Part shown: positions 61,890 through 64,000 of the stretch, piece by piece
Position numbering within the stretch: the first letter of the stretch is position 1
Layout of the letters: every line of letters starts with the position of its first letter
Virus record (IMG/VR): IMGVR_UViG_3300035145_003993
Coordinates: 1-64,000 of that record
From: a virus
DNA: 64,000 nt
Direction: 5' to 3' (one strand)
The notes under the pieces: generated by a model
The model's input: only the letters and a program-made list of their open reading frames with translations
Told to the model about the DNA's origin: nothing
Database searches by the model: none
Made by a program: the position numbers and the translations under genes

Positions 61890-64000
61890 TTATAGCGCAA
61901 CCCAAACATAAGCCTCTGGAACAGGTATTGTGTGGTCATAAAAAAACGCATGATTATAAAGTTTATGCAAAGACGATGATGAGCCGCTGTAAGGTACTTT
62001 AAAGAATTGCCTAATGTTGTATACTTTCTTAAGATAAAATTTCAGTGTAATGCTACTTGGGGGATTATTTATGTTCGAACTGACTTCATCGTTATAAAAA
62101 TAAGCGTTTAAATCTTGCGCGTTATATATACCACCATCACCACTCGTATTATTGTTATAATAGATACCAGTTGAAGAAGAATACAAAATTCCACCTTCAT
62201 TGAATGGTAAAAGACCATAATCTCGGCCATCAACGTGTCTCTCTGAATTTAAAGAATGAGGATTTACGTATGTAGGTATTCTTCCTGCTGGAAGTGTATT
62301 TAATTGAACACTATTTTGAGTAGCTGTATACGGGTTAAGTCTACACATACTATTAATATCATTAGGATTAGGCTTAAAAGAAACAGTAAACACTTTATAG
62401 TTGGTCCTGAAAACTCCTTGTGCATCTAAAGTATTAAAATTAACTTTTAATGTTAACGGTGTATTTGGACCGTATAAGCTATACCATAATTCTGATTCAG
62501 GCAAACAAACATGAGAATTTCCATATCTATTAGGAAGAAAACCAGATAAATTATTTCCTGTTAAAGGGTCCCGGTCTCTGCCTATTTTGTTTGGATCATC
62601 CCAATGATCATTTATTTTTTTTCCATTTCTCCACTCTATTTCTCCAAGATAATTTTCATCTCGGATTAAGTCTATTCCTCCATCATATTTTAATCCATAC
62701 AACATTGTGTTTTGATCATAATTTGATTTTGAATAATTCTTTGCATAACCAGAGTAGTTGCACTGCAGGGTAACAAAATTTACATTAACGACATTATTTA
62801 TATTACTCGGGAATATAGAAACTGATTGTGGCTTATTACCATTATCAAATGTATCGTCAACATTATTCATATAAACATCGTAACTTGTAGGCTCGCTACT
62901 TAAAGTCTGTGAAGAATTTTCTAAAACAAATGCTCTAACAGCTTGCGCTGTAACTAGATTATTATGTTTGTTGTCAGCAGCAATTTCTTCATCTAAACTT
63001 TGCAACACGTTAACTTCTGTTACAGAATTATTCGGGTCGTCATTATCAGCATTTGCATCGTTTGTAACACTACCTAAGACTTTGTAGTTATTCATTGTCT
63101 TAAGTTTGTCATTTGTAATTGTATCATTGGCGATATTACCGCCAACAATTGATGTTGCTGCGATTGAACCGGTTGCTGTGCCTTGAGCATCAACACCACC
63201 AGTAACTGCTCCATTTTCTATGTTTAAAGTCTGTACTTTACCAGCTTCAGCTGTGTTTGCTTCTGTATATCTTAAAACATCACCTGTTGCTCCAGTCGGA
63301 AGAGAAAATGCTGCTTCTTGCCCTTCAACATTGTAAGGTGAAGAAATAATCCAACCAGAGAATTCTGATCCTCGGCCGCTTACAGGATTACTCCAGATCT
63401 TTTTCCAAGTAATATCAATGTAAGGAATATCAGAAGTATTAAATTGAATGACTTTTTGATTAACTAGGAATTCTGATGTATTTGAACTGTTTGTGGTGCC
63501 AATTAATTTTTTGTAGATACTACCTTGTGAATTAATTGTTACTTTTTTAATTGTGCCACTAGCTAGAAAATAAATTCTAGTAGAATCGTTGTGTGACAAG
63601 TTATCCCAAGCATTAATTTGATTATTTATCGGCAAATTCAGAGTAACTTGTTGTTCTGAATTTGTAAATACGTAATAATCTTTGAATTTGAAAAATCTTT
63701 CCTCTAATGCAATTACTTGGCCCCAATTATAAGTATTATTTGTATTAACTGGTCTAACAAGTTGAGTGTAGCTATGAAGTCTTTTTTTCTTTTCGTCTTT
63801 TGCTCTCCACGAGCCATTATGGTAAACAAATATTAACTTACTAGTTTCTTGCAAGTCAGTCCAAGAATATGTGCATGTTTTAGAGGTAGAAAGTACTATA
63901 TTAACTTTTGCAGAACCTAAATTACTATCATTAACATTATTAACATGTGTAACTGGAATAATTTCTATTGTTTTAAGTTCATCAGCCGTATTTGGTAGAG
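61890..64000 (-). CDS. Large fiber-like protein, 5' end outside the window
   Basis: At least 702 residues. The frame has no stop up to the window edge, so the TTG at 63854 is not the true start; the extra upstream part includes NVNDSNLGSAKVNIVLSTSK. Visible: TDLQETSKLIFVYHNGSWRA, a beta-rich body, then a collagen-like or fiber linker (GATGDVLRYTEANTAEAGKV, GNIANDTITNDKL), and a C-terminal globular part (ITLKFYLKKVYNIRQFFKVP) ending PVPEAYVWVAL. N-x-x-I-x-N-D-x-I-T-N-D-K-L strings are typical of tail fibers. It precedes the giant fiber gene with a gap of 48 bases. Probably another adsorption protein. Confidence 0.65.
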   Translation of the reverse strand, partial: LPNTADELKTIEIIPVTHVNNVNDSNLGSAKVNIVLSTSKTCTYSWTDLQETSKLIFVYHNGSWRAKDEKKKRLHSYTQLVRPVNTNNTYNWGQVIALEERFFKFKDYYVFTNSEQQVTLNLPINNQINAWDNLSHNDSTRIYFLASGTIKKVTINSQGSIYKKLIGTTNSSNTSEFLVNQKVIQFNTSDIPYIDITWKKIWSNPVSGRGSEFSGWIISSPYNVEGQEAAFSLPTGATGDVLRYTEANTAEAGKVQTLNIENGAVTGGVDAQGTATGSIAATSIVGGNIANDTITNDKLKTMNNYKVLGSVTNDANADNDDPNNSVTEVNVLQSLDEEIAADNKHNNLVTAQAVRAFVLENSSQTLSSEPTSYDVYMNNVDDTFDNGNKPQSVSIFPSNINNVVNVNFVTLQCNYSGYAKNYSKSNYDQNTMLYGLKYDGGIDLIRDENYLGEIEWRNGKKINDHWDDPNKIGRDRDPLTGNNLSGFLPNRYGNSHVCLPESELWYSLYGPNTPLTLKVNFNTLDAQGVFRTNYKVFTVSFKPNPNDINSMCRLNPYTATQNSVQLNTLPAGRIPTYVNPHSLNSERHVDGRDYGLLPFNEGGILYSSSTGIYYNNNTSGDGGIYNAQDLNAYFYNDEVSSNINNPPSSITLKFYLKKVYNIRQFFKVPYSGSSSSLHKLYNHAFFYDHTIPVPEAYVWVAL

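Noticed and set aside
63854-63856. TTG as start of the 61890 fiber gene
   Set aside because: The frame stays open without a stop to the window edge at 64000, so the true start lies outside.

Overview
The window is a piece of the genome of a large, AT-rich, lytic myovirus related to phage T4. This rests on a recognisable set of T4-type genes: major capsid gp23, scaffold gp22-like, prohead protease gp21, portal gp20, large terminase gp17, late sigma factor gp55, baseplate wedge gp6 and gp25, a gp61-type primase, and a gp46/gp47-type nuclease/ATPase. Several structural proteins (a tail protein with an LTExGR motif, one with a YQTVFDQD motif, tail fibers built from SELNKLDG units) are of kinds I associate with marine T4-like phages (cyanophages, Pelagibacter phages). 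The host cannot be read from the sequence. There is no integrase, no tRNA and no CRISPR array that I can see.

Layout. Bases 1-304: end of a plus-strand gene with a repetitive acidic tail and a strong terminator. Bases 216-2287 (minus): small accessory genes (GIY-YIG nuclease, unknown, VOC/glyoxalase-like, HExxH zincin-like, small acidic protein). Bases 2434-14509 (minus): head and packaging block. In transcription order it runs unknown, TerL, portal, unknown, protease, a tandem paralog pair, four small or medium unknown virion proteins, scaffold, capsid, with a terminator behind the capsid gene. Bases 14560-19486 (minus): DNA metabolism, in transcription order RuvC-like resolvase, primase, a single-chain Mre11-Rad50 fusion, then a small Zn-ribbon protein. 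Bases 19486-49343 (minus): a long, tightly packed tail/baseplate block of very large Asn-rich proteins. Bases 49356-54024 (minus): small-terminase-like protein, late sigma factor, small membrane protein, two glycosyltransferases and a Cas4/RecB-like nuclease. Bases 54153-56831 (plus): a tail-fiber-like protein and two small genes. Bases 56859-64000 (minus): a 1660-residue modular fiber protein and a second large fiber-like protein that runs off the window edge.

How it works together (inference from T4): the sigma factor (gp55-like) would direct RNA polymerase to late promoters of the TATAAATA type, candidates for which stand before the scaffold gene, before one tail gene and in the 54.1 kb divergent region. 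Head proteins assemble around the gp22-like scaffold, gp21 matures the prohead, and TerL (perhaps with the gp16-like protein at 49.4 kb) packages DNA through the portal. RuvC-like, Mre11-Rad50 and primase proteins serve replication, recombination and resolution of concatemers. Tail sheath and tube genes (18, 19), which lie between 17 and 20 in T4, are not there, and I do not recognise them elsewhere in the window.

There is no stretch above 300 bases without a gene. The longest gaps are about 130-140 bases (543-682, 2288-2433, 54025-54152). The most interesting observations are the Mre11-Rad50 fusion, the scaffold gene with a strong internal ribosome binding site exactly where base composition changes, a motif shared by the scaffold and its neighbour, and a gp16-like protein far from TerL.
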